This document shows positions 33,740 through 46,287 of a stretch of 64,000 nucleotides of DNA, one piece after another. A program made the translations under genes and the position numbers. The notes beneath the pieces are model-generated. The model was not told where the DNA came from. It saw only the letters and a list, made by a program, of their open reading frames with translations, and ran no database searches. Source of the DNA: Paraspadella gotoi (lineage: Eukaryota > Chaetognatha); NCBI GenBank assembly GCA_051294375.1, contig CM119268.1, positions 1,291,218 through 1,355,217 on the forward strand, written 5' to 3'. Position 1 is the stretch's first letter, and every line of letters starts with the position of its first letter.

Positions 33740-34944
33740 GAGAGGCTGGACAGTTTTCTCCGGCCAACGAAAACGCATATTATTTAGGTCTCTCTCGTTT
33801 ATATAAAGAATAATTCAGAATTTTTAGAAAAAAAATCCACGGAAAATCTCTGGATTAAATTTTGTGATTTTTGTTATTGAGAAAAAAGCGCGGTAATAAA
33901 TTGGCGATAATAAAAGTTTTTAGAAGGAAAAAAAAAGAGAGAGAGAGAAGGAGGAAGAGAGAAGATGAGGAGAGAGAAAGAGACGTCGCAGAGGGACGAG
34001 AGAGAGAGAGAGAGAAGAGGCGAGAGAGAGAGAGAGGAGAGAAGGAGACGTGAGGAAAGATGAGAGAGAGTTTTCCCACCATACTAGACGCTATATATCT
34101 AGGTCACTCTCGTTTATATCGGTTATCGTCTGCCTCGCAACGGCGTCGTGAAATTGGTCTATGTTGATTTTTTTTAACACGTAACGGCGTAATAGGTCAT
34201 GTTCCTCGACATTGTTTACTTGTGTCGCTCTCACGCAAACGACCACGAAATCTATTGGCTTAAAGTAAGTTATTCGTATTTTTGGGCATTTTGTAATTTG
34301 AAAGATAAATTAATAAATGGCGATAATAAAAGTTTAGAAGGAAATAAATCCCACGAAAATCTCGGAATAAATAGCGATATAAAAGTTTTTTAGAAAGGAA
34401 AAAAAAACAGAGAGAGAAAGAGAGAGAGAGCAGAGACGAGAGAGATCTGGAGAGAATGAGAGAAAGAGAGATTAAGAGCAGAAAAAGATTGTTTCTTTTT
34501 TTAGCGCAAGAAACCAACGAGTTCAATTTAAAATATTGCATATTTAATTAATTCATAAATAGTTATCACAACTCAAATAATTATTTTTTAAAAAAAATTT
34601 AAAAATGATTAAGATGTATACACTAAAAATATTTATAAATTTGAATTAATAGGTACAAATTATCAGTCAATAACCAAAAAAAATAATCGTTTTAAATTTG
34701 GACTATATCTCTCTTTAATCAACTCCTATTTTAGATATAATTTGCCAACTAGTGGGCCAACCTCGGTCCAAAGTTGCAATAATTAAATAAAAACAAAAAT
34801 TTTTTTTTTTATAAATGTATATGCAATGCAATTATATTATTCGGCGGAAGTTGCTGCATATATAATCAGGTCACATTAGTACTCGATTTATATGTGCATA
34901 ATGGCATATTCATTATAAGTTATTTCTTCATTTTAAAAAATAAT

Positions 34945-34985
<41 letters not shown>

Positions 34986-37234
34986 AGAGAGAGAAAAAGA
35001 AAAACCGAATTTCTTTCCAATTATATCTCAGATATAAATTTGGTGATTTTGTTTTGAAAAAAAAAGCGCGGAATAAATGGCGATAATAAAAAGTTTGAGA
35101 AGTGAAAAAAATAATCAGAATTTTCAAAAAACGAACGATCGTACAGAGTGAGAGAGACAGGACAAGACAGGATAAACGAGAGAGAAAGAGAGACAGAAAG
35201 ACGAAAAAGAGAGACAAAGAGACAGAAAGAAAAGAGAAAGCTGGGAAGCCAGCCTGAACAGTCACTGCAGAACCTGAATCGTTTTTATTAAGGGTTTCAG
35301 AACAAGCAGCAACTGACAAATAATTTTTTTTTTTTTTTTTTTTTTTTTTTATTAATACCAAAAACCAGTATATGACAAAATCAAAAACAGTATCAGTGTA
35401 AAAAACTAGAAAGCATAAACAAGTAAAACTAACTATTAAAATTCCACAGAAAAAAAAGACAACTAACCGTTTAAATTGACTCATAAATAAAATTTATGAA
35501 CTAATTCATACAGAAACTATAAAAATATAACGTTCAAGAACGTTCAAAAATTCAAATTTTTTAAAACACAGAAAAAACATTTCAAAAAAACAAAAAAAAA
35601 AAGACACAAACGTTTAAAATGGAACTCAAGACAAAAACAACAAAAAAAAAACATATAAAGCATAAACGAAAAAACAACGTATAATAAAAAAGTAAAAAAC
35701 AAAACACAAAAATATTGAAAAAAAAGAACAAAAGATAAAAATATAAAGCATAAATGATAATTATACCTAAAATGTTTAATATTATAATGTGTTAAAGTAA
35801 AGGCAAAAACAGGATTTTTTTAAAATAATTTTTTATAATCGTAAAACCCGAAGAAAGTAAAAAAGTGTTTAGAAGTAAAAACAAAACAATGTCTAGTAAT
35901 GAAAAAAGTGTTCTAATGCGTAAATTAAAACGAAAAACGTAAAACGTTCATGGTTTATATTTTTTAAAAACGTCCATTATAAGTATTTAATGCTTAGTGT
36001 ATAAACATATACCCAAAAATTTATAATTACAATGGTGTTAAAGTAAGCGCAGAAGAGGCCTCAGCGGTAGTCCGAATCAACACACACCGCCATCTAAAAC
36101 TAAGACCTACATCTACCTATATAATATATATATGACACACTACACATATTTTTTAAATAATTAATCACAGAAAGACCACTCAATAAAAACAAAAGACGCT
36201 AAAAAACAGAAAGACACTAATAAAAACAACAACAGACTGCTACAAAAACATAAAACACTATAATAAAACAAAGACGCTAATAAAAACGCTATAAACGCTA
36301 ATAAAACAGGAAAGACACTAATAAAACAAAAGCGCTAATTTAAAACAAAGAGACGCTAAAAACAAAAGTAGACGCTAATGAATACTCAAAAAACCCTCCA
36401 GTATTAATAATAACAGACAACCAAGACGCTAATGAACAAAGATATAGATATGTGTGGTCCTCAATACCTAATTAGCCAAATCACCAATACGAGAGTACCC
36501 TCATTGATTAAATAAGTTCCAATAGCCCAAATTTTAACCCCGTTTAATTAAATTTTCCCCACTCTACCAGTCCCATCATCATGTTCAATGTACCCAGTTA
36601 CATTACCCCATAAGATTCTTTTTTTACAAACTTCCCAACTGCCCACTTAATTCTTGGCCACCCAATAAATCTTGTTCCTAAATCCTAAATAGGGAAAGAA
36701 AATCTAATATATAATTAAAGAAATAAAAGAAAGGCAAAAATATATTACAATTGTTTACAATTTGAATTTTTCATTTTTTCCAATCGCAGCTTGTATAAAG
36801 ATTTAATTTATATTTGTATTAAAATTAAGGATATAGCTTCTCATTAAAAAATCCCATTTTTATTAAAAATTTTAAAACAAATTTTTTGGAATCTCATCTT
36901 CAATATTATATTACTGCAATATGTAAATTAGATTTAAAGCATTTCTAATATACTAATTTGGATATTATAAGGAGTACTTTAATCTCATTTGCCATATTGC
37001 CAGTAAATCCATAATGAAGTGGAAATTCAAACAGAAAATACTAAAATCCAAATGTAATATGAAAATATCACAGCTATTTCAAGATGAAAAGCCATATCTA
37101 AATTTTTACTACTCATACTGATTGCACACTTTTGTAAAACTTATCATAATTTATAATAAATTTTTATTTAAAATAAAACGGTAAGTCACAGCCAAACCTA
37201 TAAAAGCGTAAGTAGTTTTTATATACAAAAACAC
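33038..37234 (-). other. Intron 1 of gene A, AT-rich with internal repeats
   Basis: Three related blocks (33780-34080, 34300-34480, 34960-35180) share a GCGCGG-AATAAA-TGGCGATAATAAAAG core followed by GA tracts. A degenerate ~19-bp array of GACGCTAATAAAAACAAAAG words is at 36170-36430; an A/T-rich remainder shows nothing coding. Confidence 0.55.
36170..36430. repeat. Degenerate ~19-bp tandem array
   Basis: ACGCTAATAAAAACAAAAG and close variants repeat about twelve times. Confidence 0.8.
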
Positions 37235-37265
37235 GTGACGGCGACGACGAGACGACGCGTACGCA

Positions 37266-37304
<39 letters not shown>

Positions 37305-37355
37305 ACGACGACGACGACGAACGACGACGACGACGACGACGACGACGACTGACAA

Positions 37356-37387
<32 letters not shown>

Positions 37388-37390
37388 CGA
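37235..37390. repeat. (GAC)n trinucleotide array
   Basis: About 150 bases of GAC/ACG triplets with three short interruptions (CGCGACG, GAACGAC, GACTGACAAACG). Confidence 0.97.
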
Positions 37391-37704
37391 CGGACATCGA
37401 CACAAAGAAGCAACCCTAAAACATATAGAGCCTGACCCTGCTTGCCGGTAAGGCTCCGTAAAAAAGGTTTTTCAACGAATTTTCGAGTCGCTTGCTAAGT
37501 TAAATCAATCGAGGTTTGTAATCATCCCTGTTGTACCTCTCTCTCTCTCTCTCTCTCTCTTCCTCTTCTCTCTCCTCTCTTTTTATAATTTTAAAACTTT
37601 TTTGGCTAAACATATGTTGTTTTTCTTTGTATTTATAATTGTTTTATAATCATCAAAAAGAAACGAGATAGAGACGGAGCGACGGGGCAAAAGGCTTCCC
37701 TCAC

Positions 37705-37974
37705 CGGCGAGCTGCAAGATCCTCTTGATCAACAAGAGGACGTGGATGCCGTGGAGTTTCTCGTGACCGACGCCAGCGACCTCTGTCGTCGGGACGTAAA
37801 GGATCCTCGTCGCCGACGCCCCCGCCTCCCGGACGCGCTTCTTCGAGTGTCGCTCGAACACCACGTAGATCTGATGGGCGCGCCTCTTTTGTCGGCCGGC
37901 GTCGTCGTCGAGACTCGGTCGACGTCCGCCGGCGTCGCTCGCGCCGGCAGAGGGACGCCGTTGGGCGGTGGCCG

Positions 37975-38007
<33 letters not shown>

Positions 38008-38035
38008 GCGGCGGGGGACTCGTCAATTTCGTCAT
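37705..38035 (-). CDS. Gene A, first coding exon
   Basis: Starts at ATG in a good context (TCACCATGA, minus strand) and runs 110 codons to donor CTCGCCG|gtgagg. It encodes MTKLTSPPPP, a poly-Thr run from an ACG microsatellite, a low-complexity Arg/Ala/Asp stretch, then a structured-looking part RRAHQIYVVFERHSKKRVRE and LHGIHVLLLIKRILQLA. No signal peptide, so intracellular localisation is likely. Phase 1 exit fits the second exon. The frame is also open upstream to about 38092 without another ATG. Family not recognised. Confidence 0.72.
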
Positions 38036-38640
38036 GGTGACGAAATTAGAGGAGAAATTAGAGGAGGGCGCCGGCGCGACTGGACGATCCACTTCAAGGG
38101 AGCTTTGTTTTTTTTGGGGGGAGGAGGGGTGCTGAAGCCTGCAAGAGGTAAAGGAAGTCTGAAAACCTTCGGCGAAACAATGGCAATTTTTTTTTAAATA
38201 TTAGTTTAATATTAGTTTGTTTATTTGTTGTTTATGACGCTTATTATGAGGCCATTTCATTAGGAAAAAAACTAATATTAGCCCGGATGAAGTTTGAGCG
38301 GCGTAATAGTTGTCCTCATTATATCATATCATATCATATCATATCGTATATTATCATTTCAAATCACGTCATATTCAATTATTCATACCAGGCTTTCTCA
38401 TATCAAATTGTTAATATTTATCAATAGCTGAGTTAGATTATTGCAAAGAGGCATATTTATTTATTTAATATTTATTTATTTATTATTTACACTAGGGAAA
38501 ACAAAGACAACAACAGTGATACTTTTTCTTCATCTCTCACGATCAACAACAACAACTACAACAATAACAACTACAACGATCCGATGTTTGCTCGCGGTTA
38601 CAATCCGATCGAGTCGAAAGTGTAGGCCGAGAAAAAAAAA
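38036..38640 (-). promoter_or_regulatory. Upstream region of gene A
   Basis: 5' flank of the first ATG. It contains an (ATATC)n run at 38320-38345, an (AAC/ACA)n patch at 38540-38575 and then a 25-N gap. No convincing TATA box or start site can be fixed, so this is positional only. Confidence 0.3.
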
Positions 38641-38665
38641 NNNNNNNNNNNNNNNNNNNNNNNNN

Positions 38666-38709
<44 letters not shown>

Positions 38710-38890
38710 GAGAGAAGAGAGGCAGACGATATCAAATCCCTTTCCTTTTTGCATCTCTCCACCATCTCTCCCCCCCCCCACTCCGCCCCCTCCCCCCCCC
38801 CCTCGTTCGCGAATTCGCGGATTCGATCTCGAGTTGATTCTCAAATGAGAAAAGAAAAGGAAAAATCCCTTTCGGTCTGAGGTCAGAAAG

Positions 38891-38970
<80 letters not shown>
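38666..38970. repeat. GA and CT dinucleotide tracts
   Basis: (GA)n at 38669-38708 and (CT)n at 38893-38968, with a C-run-rich spacer (38770-38805). Confidence 0.95.
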
Positions 38971-38971
<1 letters not shown>

Positions 38972-39139
38972 CTCTCACTCATTTTGTGCCGCGTTATTCC
39001 TTAATAAAAAGTTTAAACCCCTTACTATCTCGCTTGTCTGTCGTTTAAGCCAAGACAAAGATCTTTCATTCAGCTATCACGAGGTTTATAGGTCAAATAT
39101 TATAAAAGCTGTGCTAAAATTAAAGCAGTCTTTGAAAGC

Positions 39140-39420
39140 TCATCCTCTTCTTTGTCCTCTTCATCCTTTTCCTTGTCCTCTTCATTCCTGTTCCTTGCTC
39201 CCTTCATTGTCCTCTTCATCCTCTTCCCTTGTCCTCTTCATAATCTCACCTTGTCCTCTTCCATCCTTTCCTTGTCCTCTTCATCCTTTCCTTGTCCTCT
39301 CCTTATCTTTCCTTGCCTCTCTCTTCCTTGTCCTCATCCCTTCCTTGCCTCTTCATCCTCTTCCTTGTCCTCTCATCCTTCCTTGTCCTCTTCATCCTCC
39401 CTGTCCTCTCTCTTCTTGCC
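39140..39420. repeat. TCCTCTTCATCCTTTCCTTG minisatellite (copy 1)
   Basis: Degenerate 18-21-bp units of TTCCTTGTCCTCTTCATCC; the cleaner copy is at 47343-47633. On the minus strand it would encode Asp/Glu/Lys repeats, but frames are broken and no gene context supports coding. Confidence 0.85.
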
Positions 39421-39700
39421 TTCATGAATGGGCCTACAAAGCCGACACCAAATGTGAGAAACTAGACAGTTGTGACGGTTGTCGACCAACTGCACATCTC
39501 AAAACATCTTGTTCAACGATGAAATTGAAGAAAATTCGCAGTCCAACGCCAAGAGTGTACGAAATAGGATTTATCGGTTGCGGGCTGCCCTTTATTCTTC
39601 GCAGCCTCTTACTCTCTCCTTTGTCGTGATCACATTTCAGCTCAAAAGTGTTGATTCTTCAAAAAGCGAAATAAAATGCTTTTATTGTAACTATCAAACT
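39421..39700 (+). pseudogene. Tc1/mariner transposase remnant (copy 1)
   Basis: Aligns with the remnant at 47634-47960 but is more broken; ...TACAAAGCCGACACCAAATG... corresponds to the D-G-A-P-x-H region, and the K-I-R-S-P-T-P-R piece follows. Frame lost. Confidence 0.5.
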
Positions 39701-40765
39701 TGTTGTTGCATACGTGTGTAATTTACAGTGTATCTAAAAATTATGCATTTCGGATAGTAAGTCAAGGAAAATCTCGTCAGTACTTTTTATTAATTCTCGA
39801 GAACATTTTTACTTGTATCAAATTTGTTCTTTTTCCCAGAAGGACATGAGACACAGCATCACTATTTCCGACAGTAGCGCCGGTTTTGTTATAAACATTC
39901 ATACCAAAGAAAGTTCAAACGTTTTTTACAACATCACGCCCCCCCTCGAAACAACGGTTATTATTTCTCTTTTAAACGTTTATTACTTGTATTTCAAAAT
40001 GATGAATCGAAGAGAGAAAAATGTTTATCTCGCTCTCTCTTTCCGTCACGAACGATTTTTTTTCCTTTTTATATCGACCAGATTCGTGGAGAATTAAAAA
40101 AAAAAGAAAAAAAAACTTGATGCGCAGTTGAGTCGCATTTCGTTTTTACCGAAGTGTAAAAAGGACAGATGAAAGGACAAAGATGAAAGGACAAGATGAA
40201 AGGACAAAGTCAATAGTTGATGTCAAATGATTGTGATCTTCGTTGCAAACGTTTGAACAATACACCATTTTCCGGAAAACAATCCACGAAAAGGAAAACG
40301 AGGAATGGACGATCTGCTAATGAGCCTCTGTTTTATACTTTCTCTCATTTCTAGCTAGAATTTATTTATTTTAAGTATGAGTGTCGTCCCTAGAAATGAT
40401 CTAATATCAATTTCAAAAACGGCCTGACAATCAACTCCCCCCTCCCCCGCGCGACTTGACTGATTTTCACCAAAACTTTTCGCGGTCACAATGTTTACCT
40501 TTAATTATTGGAATGCTGATCATGCGGAGTTCATTGCTCAAAATGGATTATCGTTTTTACATTGTCTTTTATGTTTTGGTTTTGTTTATTTCTTAATTAT
40601 TTCGTTCGTTAGTTATTTTCACAATCGCCGCATTGTTTAGTTTCGCAATTAAAAAAAAATAAAAAGAAATTCGTTCGGCTTCGAGGATCCAAAGGCCAGC
40701 AGGTTGATGATGCACGAAGCCGGTCGAAATCATGGCGGATTTTTGACGCGCACCCCATCATCATC

Positions 40766-40857
<92 letters not shown>

Positions 40858-41714
40858 GGCACGAGGCGAAAATCGACGATGGGCGAAATATTTTTCGAAT
40901 CATCATCCCTGGATCCTAGAGAAAACGACCTCGGCCAAAGGAAGGATTTAAGGGGAGGATTTGAGGTGGAGGGATTTAAGGGGAAGGATTCAATGGGAAG
41001 GATTAATGGGAAGGATATTAAGGGGTGGGTTTGAGGGAAAGGAAAAGGAAAAGGAAAAGGAAAAGGATTAGAGGAAAAGTATTTGGCGGAGGGATTTGTG
41101 GATATGATTCGGCAAGTGACGATCGTCGAAGGTTGCGATGAAAGTTCGGTTAAAAGGTTTAAAAATAAAAATAAAAATAATTATTACATATTACGTCTTT
41201 GTTGTCGTCGACATCTTGTTAGTATAATGAGTCAGATGTCAGAAATGTGTCGAGGTCGATGAATTTTAATGTACCAATAAAAACATCTTAATTTTAAATA
41301 ATAACAATCTTTCAATTTTCAAGAGTGTTTGTCTTCGAATCAATTAAGACAAACTTTTATTACTTTTATCAAAGGCCTCGAGAAATGAGAGTCTATCAAA
41401 CCAAAACCGATATTCACAATTAATTAATTAATTAATAAAATTAATCACCAAAATTATTTAAAAAAATAAACATGAAATGATTTGCCTTTTTTGTGCTCGA
41501 GGCTGTGATTTATAGACGTATGTATTTATAAATAACGATTTGAAGTTAAGTACAAGATGAACACGACTATACATAGACATTTCTCGCTCAACAACGACAT
41601 TTACTACGACGACGACGACGACGACGACGACGATAAATCTCATTACAAGTCGACCACAACTTCTTCTCTTGCGACGTCCTCCACATCTTCCAATCCTTTC
41701 AACGCCATCTTCCG
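39701..41714 (-). other. 3' flank of receptor copy 1: simple repeats, no gene
   Basis: AT-rich, with GA tracts at 40767-40853 and a G-rich GGATTTAAGGGGA minisatellite at 40940-41065. AATAAA on the minus strand near 41357 is a candidate poly(A) signal downstream of the stop at 41715. No coding exon recognised. Confidence 0.5.
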
Positions 41715-42361
41715 TCACGTCAACACGACGTACTGTCCCATCTCGTCGGTCTTCGAATGGAACCGCATGCTCCATCGCGAGGACCCCCTTGTGGCGAAGT
41801 CGCCCCTCGCTTTGGATCGACGCTGCCACCAAACGGCGACGACGACGACGACGACGATGACGAGGACCGCGACCAAGGCGATTGACCCAACCGTTGGAAT
41901 CGCTCGTCGAAGGCTGCGGATGTGATCCCCGGATGTGAGCGTAGAACCTGTCGAGCGCCGTTCGCTTCTCGTCCGCCTCGAGGATCAACTGGACGCGACA
42001 GATTGTAAGCGGCCGAAGGATGGGAGTCGCACTCCGTCGCAGGCTCCTCCTTGGATTCGTCCGTCGACGACGGAGATCGAGCCTCTCGTCCAGTTGCCTC
42101 CGCCGCAGGCGATCGTCGAGTCTCAAACATTTCGTCGTCCGACTGCAGTTTCCGTCGGGAAATCTCGACGCAGGCGCTCGGTCAACTCGTCGGCCAATCC
42201 CATGACCTTCGCTCTCGTCCAACTCGATGGCGAACAAAGTCATCCGGACCACGAGGACATTCGCGTTTCCGGTTTCCGGCAAATTCTTCGGCAGAGAAAT
42301 CTCGCACTTTTCCCGGCAATCCAACTCTTTTTCCGGCGCTGGAACTAACTCCACGATTGGC
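41715..42361 (-). CDS. Gene B copy 1: membrane-proximal, TM and tail exon (indels)
   Basis: Same exon as 49978-50616 but with several inserted bases that split the frame into pieces. Stop, TM-coding GTC run and acceptor ttatgacaag are all recognisable. Treated as an indel-rich duplicate. Confidence 0.6.
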
Positions 42362-42498
42362 CTTGTCATAAGGAAATAACAAAAAGTTATCACTTTTTAA
42401 TTCTGAATTAAATCAACATATTTAAGTATTTTGTAAAACAAATTTTCGTTTTATGTATCTCTGGAAGGATATTTTAACATTATTTTTTTGGTTTTCAC

Positions 42499-43445
42499 CT
42501 GCGTAATCGCAAACGAGGCCGTTAATAGTTTTCCCTGCATCGACAATCGAACGATCCCGGCGAATTCCGGCTTCGGCGCCGTGTCGGCACGGACTCATCG
42601 AGACGCATTCGTCGACGTCTTGCAGAGTATGCTCGATCTCCGCCTTCGATCTTCCTTCCCATCGAGAGGCGTCATCGTTGAGTCTCGTTTGATTACAGAC
42701 GATCACGACGCCCTCTTCCGTCGCGTTGTATCCCTCGGCGCAGGACAAGGAGCACGAGTCTCCGTCGCTCAACTCTCCCGCGTCGACGGAACAGTTGAAG
42801 GCGACTCCTTCACCGAAGGGAAGTTCGCAAAGGAGCCTTTCGCAGGTGGAGTCGACCGTCGGCGTCCACGAACCCTCACGTCCTTTGTCCTTTATGTTCG
42901 CAGGTGAAATTTCGTTCTTTCCTTTCGGCCAAAAATCCTCGGTCGCAGAGCAGACGACATTCCTCCCGCATTTTCGATCCGCAGGCGCTCGAGGTTGGCG
43001 TGGTCGACGCTCAATTCTCCGCAGTCGACGGCGAGGCAGCCGGCGACGCGTCCAGACTCCCTCCATTCGCTGCGCGTCGACGGACGATGGGCGCAGGTGA
43101 GGGTTGGTCGAGGAGTCTACCAGAAGCGTCGTGCATTCCAGGCGACAGCTGGCGCCGTAGTGGTAGTCTTCGCCCACGGAACAATCTGGTCAGAGTCACG
43201 TTGGGCGGAACGTGGGATTCGTTCAGGCGAACAGGAAACGGCGCTGGTGGAACTAGGCCAGATCCGAACAGGTCCTCGATCCAGTCGCGGGAGACAGGCC
43301 CGGGCTGGCCTGGCCGCAACGGCCCAGTCGAAGGGCCGGAGCTGATACAATCCGGGGCGCGCAGAGGAATGGCAGGGTCTCGTTGAAGGAAGCTTTGGCG
43401 CGCAGGTGGACGAGAGGTTGGTCTTTCAGCGGGAGGGCGGCGATT
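42499..43445 (-). CDS. Gene B copy 1: CCP x4 and cbEGF exon (indels)
   Basis: Aligns over its whole length with 50767-51695; lost or gained single bases interrupt the frame at many points, while splice sites and Cys codons are visible. Confidence 0.6.
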
Positions 43446-43557
43446 CTGGAAAACAGGTTCGTATTAAAATCTATATGACAAGAATTTAAATTAACGAATT
43501 GAAGTACTAAACAAAATGACAATGAATAACCAGCAGTATAACGGTTGAATAAAGGAG

Positions 43558-43690
43558 GTGAACGTGAGCTGAATGAATGAAGAATTGAATGAATGAATAA
43601 ATGAATGAATGAGATAATGAATGAATATGAATGAATTGAATGAGTGAATGAATGAATGAATGAACTAATGAATGAATAATTGAAGAATAA
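43558..43690. repeat. (TGAA)n array (copy 1)
   Basis: Tetranucleotide array in the intron between the EGF and CCP exons; cleaner in the other copies (51795-51935, 58617-58745). Confidence 0.9.
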
Positions 43691-43816
43691 ATAAAGGTTA
43701 AAATAAATAAATTAATTCAATCAAACAATCAATATTCCATCATTCATAAATTTTAACCAATCAATCCAATAAATCAATCAATCAATGAATCAATCAATCA
43801 AGAGGATTATCATAAC

Positions 43817-44041
43817 CACTGCTCCGACGCGGCAATCTATTCCATAAAATCCGTCTATACATTGGTCCGTCTCCAGACAAACTCCCGACTCCCGATCGCA
43901 ACTTCCTCTCGCGCATGCGCAGTCTCTCTCGCATTCGCGCCGAATTTCCCTCGCCGCAGCCTCGGATCGAGCAGTTGCCGAAGGAAAGTTCTAGAGCGTC
44001 GAGGGCGACCGATCGGACCCGGGGGTAAGTTTGAGACGGAG
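43817..44041 (-). CDS. Gene B copy 1: MAM end plus EGF exon
   Basis: Counterpart of 52054-52278, with indels near the donor. Confidence 0.6.
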
Positions 44042-44319
44042 CTGAAGATGAGTAAAGGAGTATATTGTCAACCAGTCAGGTTTTAAGCCAGATCAGGTCG
44101 GATTCGACAGGCAGGAATTCAGGAAAAAGTGGGGCGGAATTATTTTGGTAAGACATGCGCTCAGTCGCCTCAACTGATTATCCAAATTAATATTTAAAAT
44201 TTCATTATGATATATACCAACATTTTTTCTTTTTTTTGGCGAATTTGATAGCATTTTTTTAATCACATAATAATTCATGTTTGAATAAATATTATAATAA
44301 TGTTCGAAAATAAAATTCT

Positions 44320-45058
44320 TGTGGTGGTATATTCACACCACCTCACGTCCGTCATCCTTCAGCCAAATCCATTGGCTCAGAGGGGGAACACACCATTCCA
44401 AGCGTAGTGTTCATCCACAGTCCTAACGACTTCCCTCTGCGTTGGCAAAGCGAGACCGTCCTAGGGTAACCGCGCCAGTGACTGGAAGGCGTCACTGAGG
44501 GTCGAAGCCCCAAAGCCAACAGTGAGATGCCCCATCCAATGGGCATCACAGGCAACCCGGCTGTTGCCATAAGTGGTGAGCCCTACTATCGAACACGCAA
44601 CCTTCTCAGGGTACGCTATGACAAACGCCTATGCCTGCCGACTTCGGGTACGCTACGACAAACGCCTATGCCCCTGGGGTAACGCTACGACAAACGCCTA
44701 TGCCCCCACAACTCGCGCTCTCTCTCTCTCTCCCACTATGGTAACAGTCTTGTCAGACACCTCTCAGGCTTGAGGAACCTGAGTGATGTCTTGGCCCGGG
44801 ATCCTGTGGTGGTATATTCACACCACCTCACGTCCGTCATCCTTCAGCCAAATCCATTGGCTCAGAGGGGGAACACACCATTCCAAGCGTAGTGTTCCAT
44901 CCACAGTCCTAACGACTTCCCTCTGCGTTGGCAAAGCGAGACCGTCCTAGGGTAACCGCGCCAGTGACTGGAGGCGTCACTGAGGGTCGGAAGCCCCCAA
45001 AGCCAACAGTGAGATGCCCCATCCCAATGGGCATCACAGGCAACCCGGCTGTTGCCAT
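44320..45058. mobile_element. TRIM-like LTR element (copy 1), 739 bp, TSD ATTCT
   Basis: Two direct repeats of ~252 bp (44320-44570 and 44805-45058) start TGTGGTGGTATATTCACACC and end GGCTGTTGCCAT. They flank ~235 bp without coding capacity. Five-base duplication ATTCT lies at 44315-44319 and 45059-45063. A TGG-initial stretch (TGGTGAGCCC) follows the left repeat as a possible primer-binding site. Three ~28-bp units around GACAAACGCCTATGCC lie inside. Lies in an intron of gene B. Confidence 0.75.
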
Positions 45059-45356
45059 ATTCTTTTACTTTTTCTCAACATGAACGGAAATTCAAATATG
45101 TGTTGCGCCGCAGTGACTTTCTTAGCCCGTCTTTTGTTCTTTATAGTTTTATGATTTCCTGAAGGCGGCGCAAGCAGTCACTTAGATTTGAGGTTTTTTC
45201 TGTCTTAACAAATGAGCAACTAACTATGGGCGAGTTATGAGCATTTTTAACGTAAGTGGGACAGACCGACGGACAGACATACCGACCGACAGACCGTCCG
45301 ACCGACTGACAGAACGAACGGAAAGTGTCTCATAAAAAATCTCCCACAATTTCTAC

Positions 45357-45557
45357 CTTTCCGTATTTGCATCAACGTCCAACGGAATATATTTCCATTT
45401 TTCTCCCTGATTTCCGCTGATTTTCCAAATGACTTCTCGATCGTAGATCGTCTCCCCTTCTATCACAAGTCCTTGCGATGTCATAACGTCGTCTGTGTGA
45501 TTGATCCACGGAGCGTACATGTGATAAAAGAAGGACAAGCATCTTCCAGCCGATGTG
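45357..45557 (-). CDS. Gene B copy 1: MAM exon 2
   Basis: Counterpart of 53595-53796; one base lost near the donor, otherwise open. Confidence 0.7.
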
Positions 45558-45666
45558 CTGTTGAAAAAGCAAAGAAAAATACTTTAAGTCTTTAGCCTTT
45601 GCTTAACCAATACAATTTAACATTTTTATTTAAAAATATTAACAAAAATTAACCAAATTTAAGTAC

Positions 45667-45745
45667 CGATTTTCCTGCTTGATATTTGGCAACAAAATAT
45701 CAAAAGTAGAGTAGCCTTCTTCTTGGTCGATGAGTAGGAATTTTC
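45667..45745 (-). CDS. Gene B copy 1: MAM exon 1
   Basis: 79 nt, intact, same phases as 53907-53985. Confidence 0.75.
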
Positions 45746-45833
45746 CTGAATGTTCACACAATTTCACAATCAATAAACGTGAATCATAGGAGCCAGTCCA
45801 CAATTTACAAAAACGTTGCTATTTGAACCCCAC

Positions 45834-46065
45834 CTTGGCAAGATGGTCTCTTCGTACAGTGATCAAACTTTGCCCCGGCTATGCCCGTTAGACTACATCC
45901 GGGGCAATAGCACAATCGCCTCCCGTATCATTATCGGGATTGTAGCAAAAGTTTTCGTATTCATCACGACGGGTTGCGAGTGATTGCTCCAGAGTTCGCA
46001 TTCAACGAGCTCACCAGTTGCGCCTTGAGTCGCAAAATGCCACGTGCGGTGGAGTTCCGAACAAT
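45834..46065 (-). CDS. Gene B copy 1: kringle-like 2 exon
   Basis: Counterpart of 54074-54307, two bases shorter (frame broken), splice sites intact. Confidence 0.65.
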
Positions 46066-46096
46066 CTTTGGAAGGAAATAAAAGAATGAAGCAATC

Positions 46097-46159
46097 GATC
46101 GATCGATCGATCGATCGATCGATCGATCGATCGATCGATCGATCGATCAATCAATCAAT

Positions 46160-46237
<78 letters not shown>

Positions 46238-46251
46238 GAAATCAATCAAGA

Positions 46252-46283
<32 letters not shown>
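46097..46283. repeat. (ATCG)n then (AATC)n tetranucleotide arrays
   Basis: ATCG repeats at 46097-46148 pass directly into AATC repeats to 46283. The equivalent in copy 2 ends in the 25-N gap at 54358, and copy 3 has it at 61141-61250. Confidence 0.97.

Positions 46284-46287
<4 letters not shown>

Noticed and set aside
37219-37435. Poly-Arg/Asp/Val/Ser open frames on both strands
   Set aside because: Products of the (GAC)n array; no coding evidence.
39813-40097. Plus-strand frames in the receptor 3' flank
   Set aside because: No domain similarity, not kept between copies, no splice signals.
42488-43386. Plus-strand Arg/Ser-rich frames opposite the CCP exon (all three copies)
   Set aside because: Antisense shadows; the minus strand has the Cys patterns and splice sites.
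44352-44570. Open frames inside the LTR-flanked element
   Set aside because: Short, not conserved between the two direct repeats in frame, no reverse transcriptase or gag motifs.
44320-45058. Hammerhead-ribozyme (retrozyme) interpretation of the LTR-like repeats
   Set aside because: The CTGATGA and GAAA core elements were not found in the proper arrangement.
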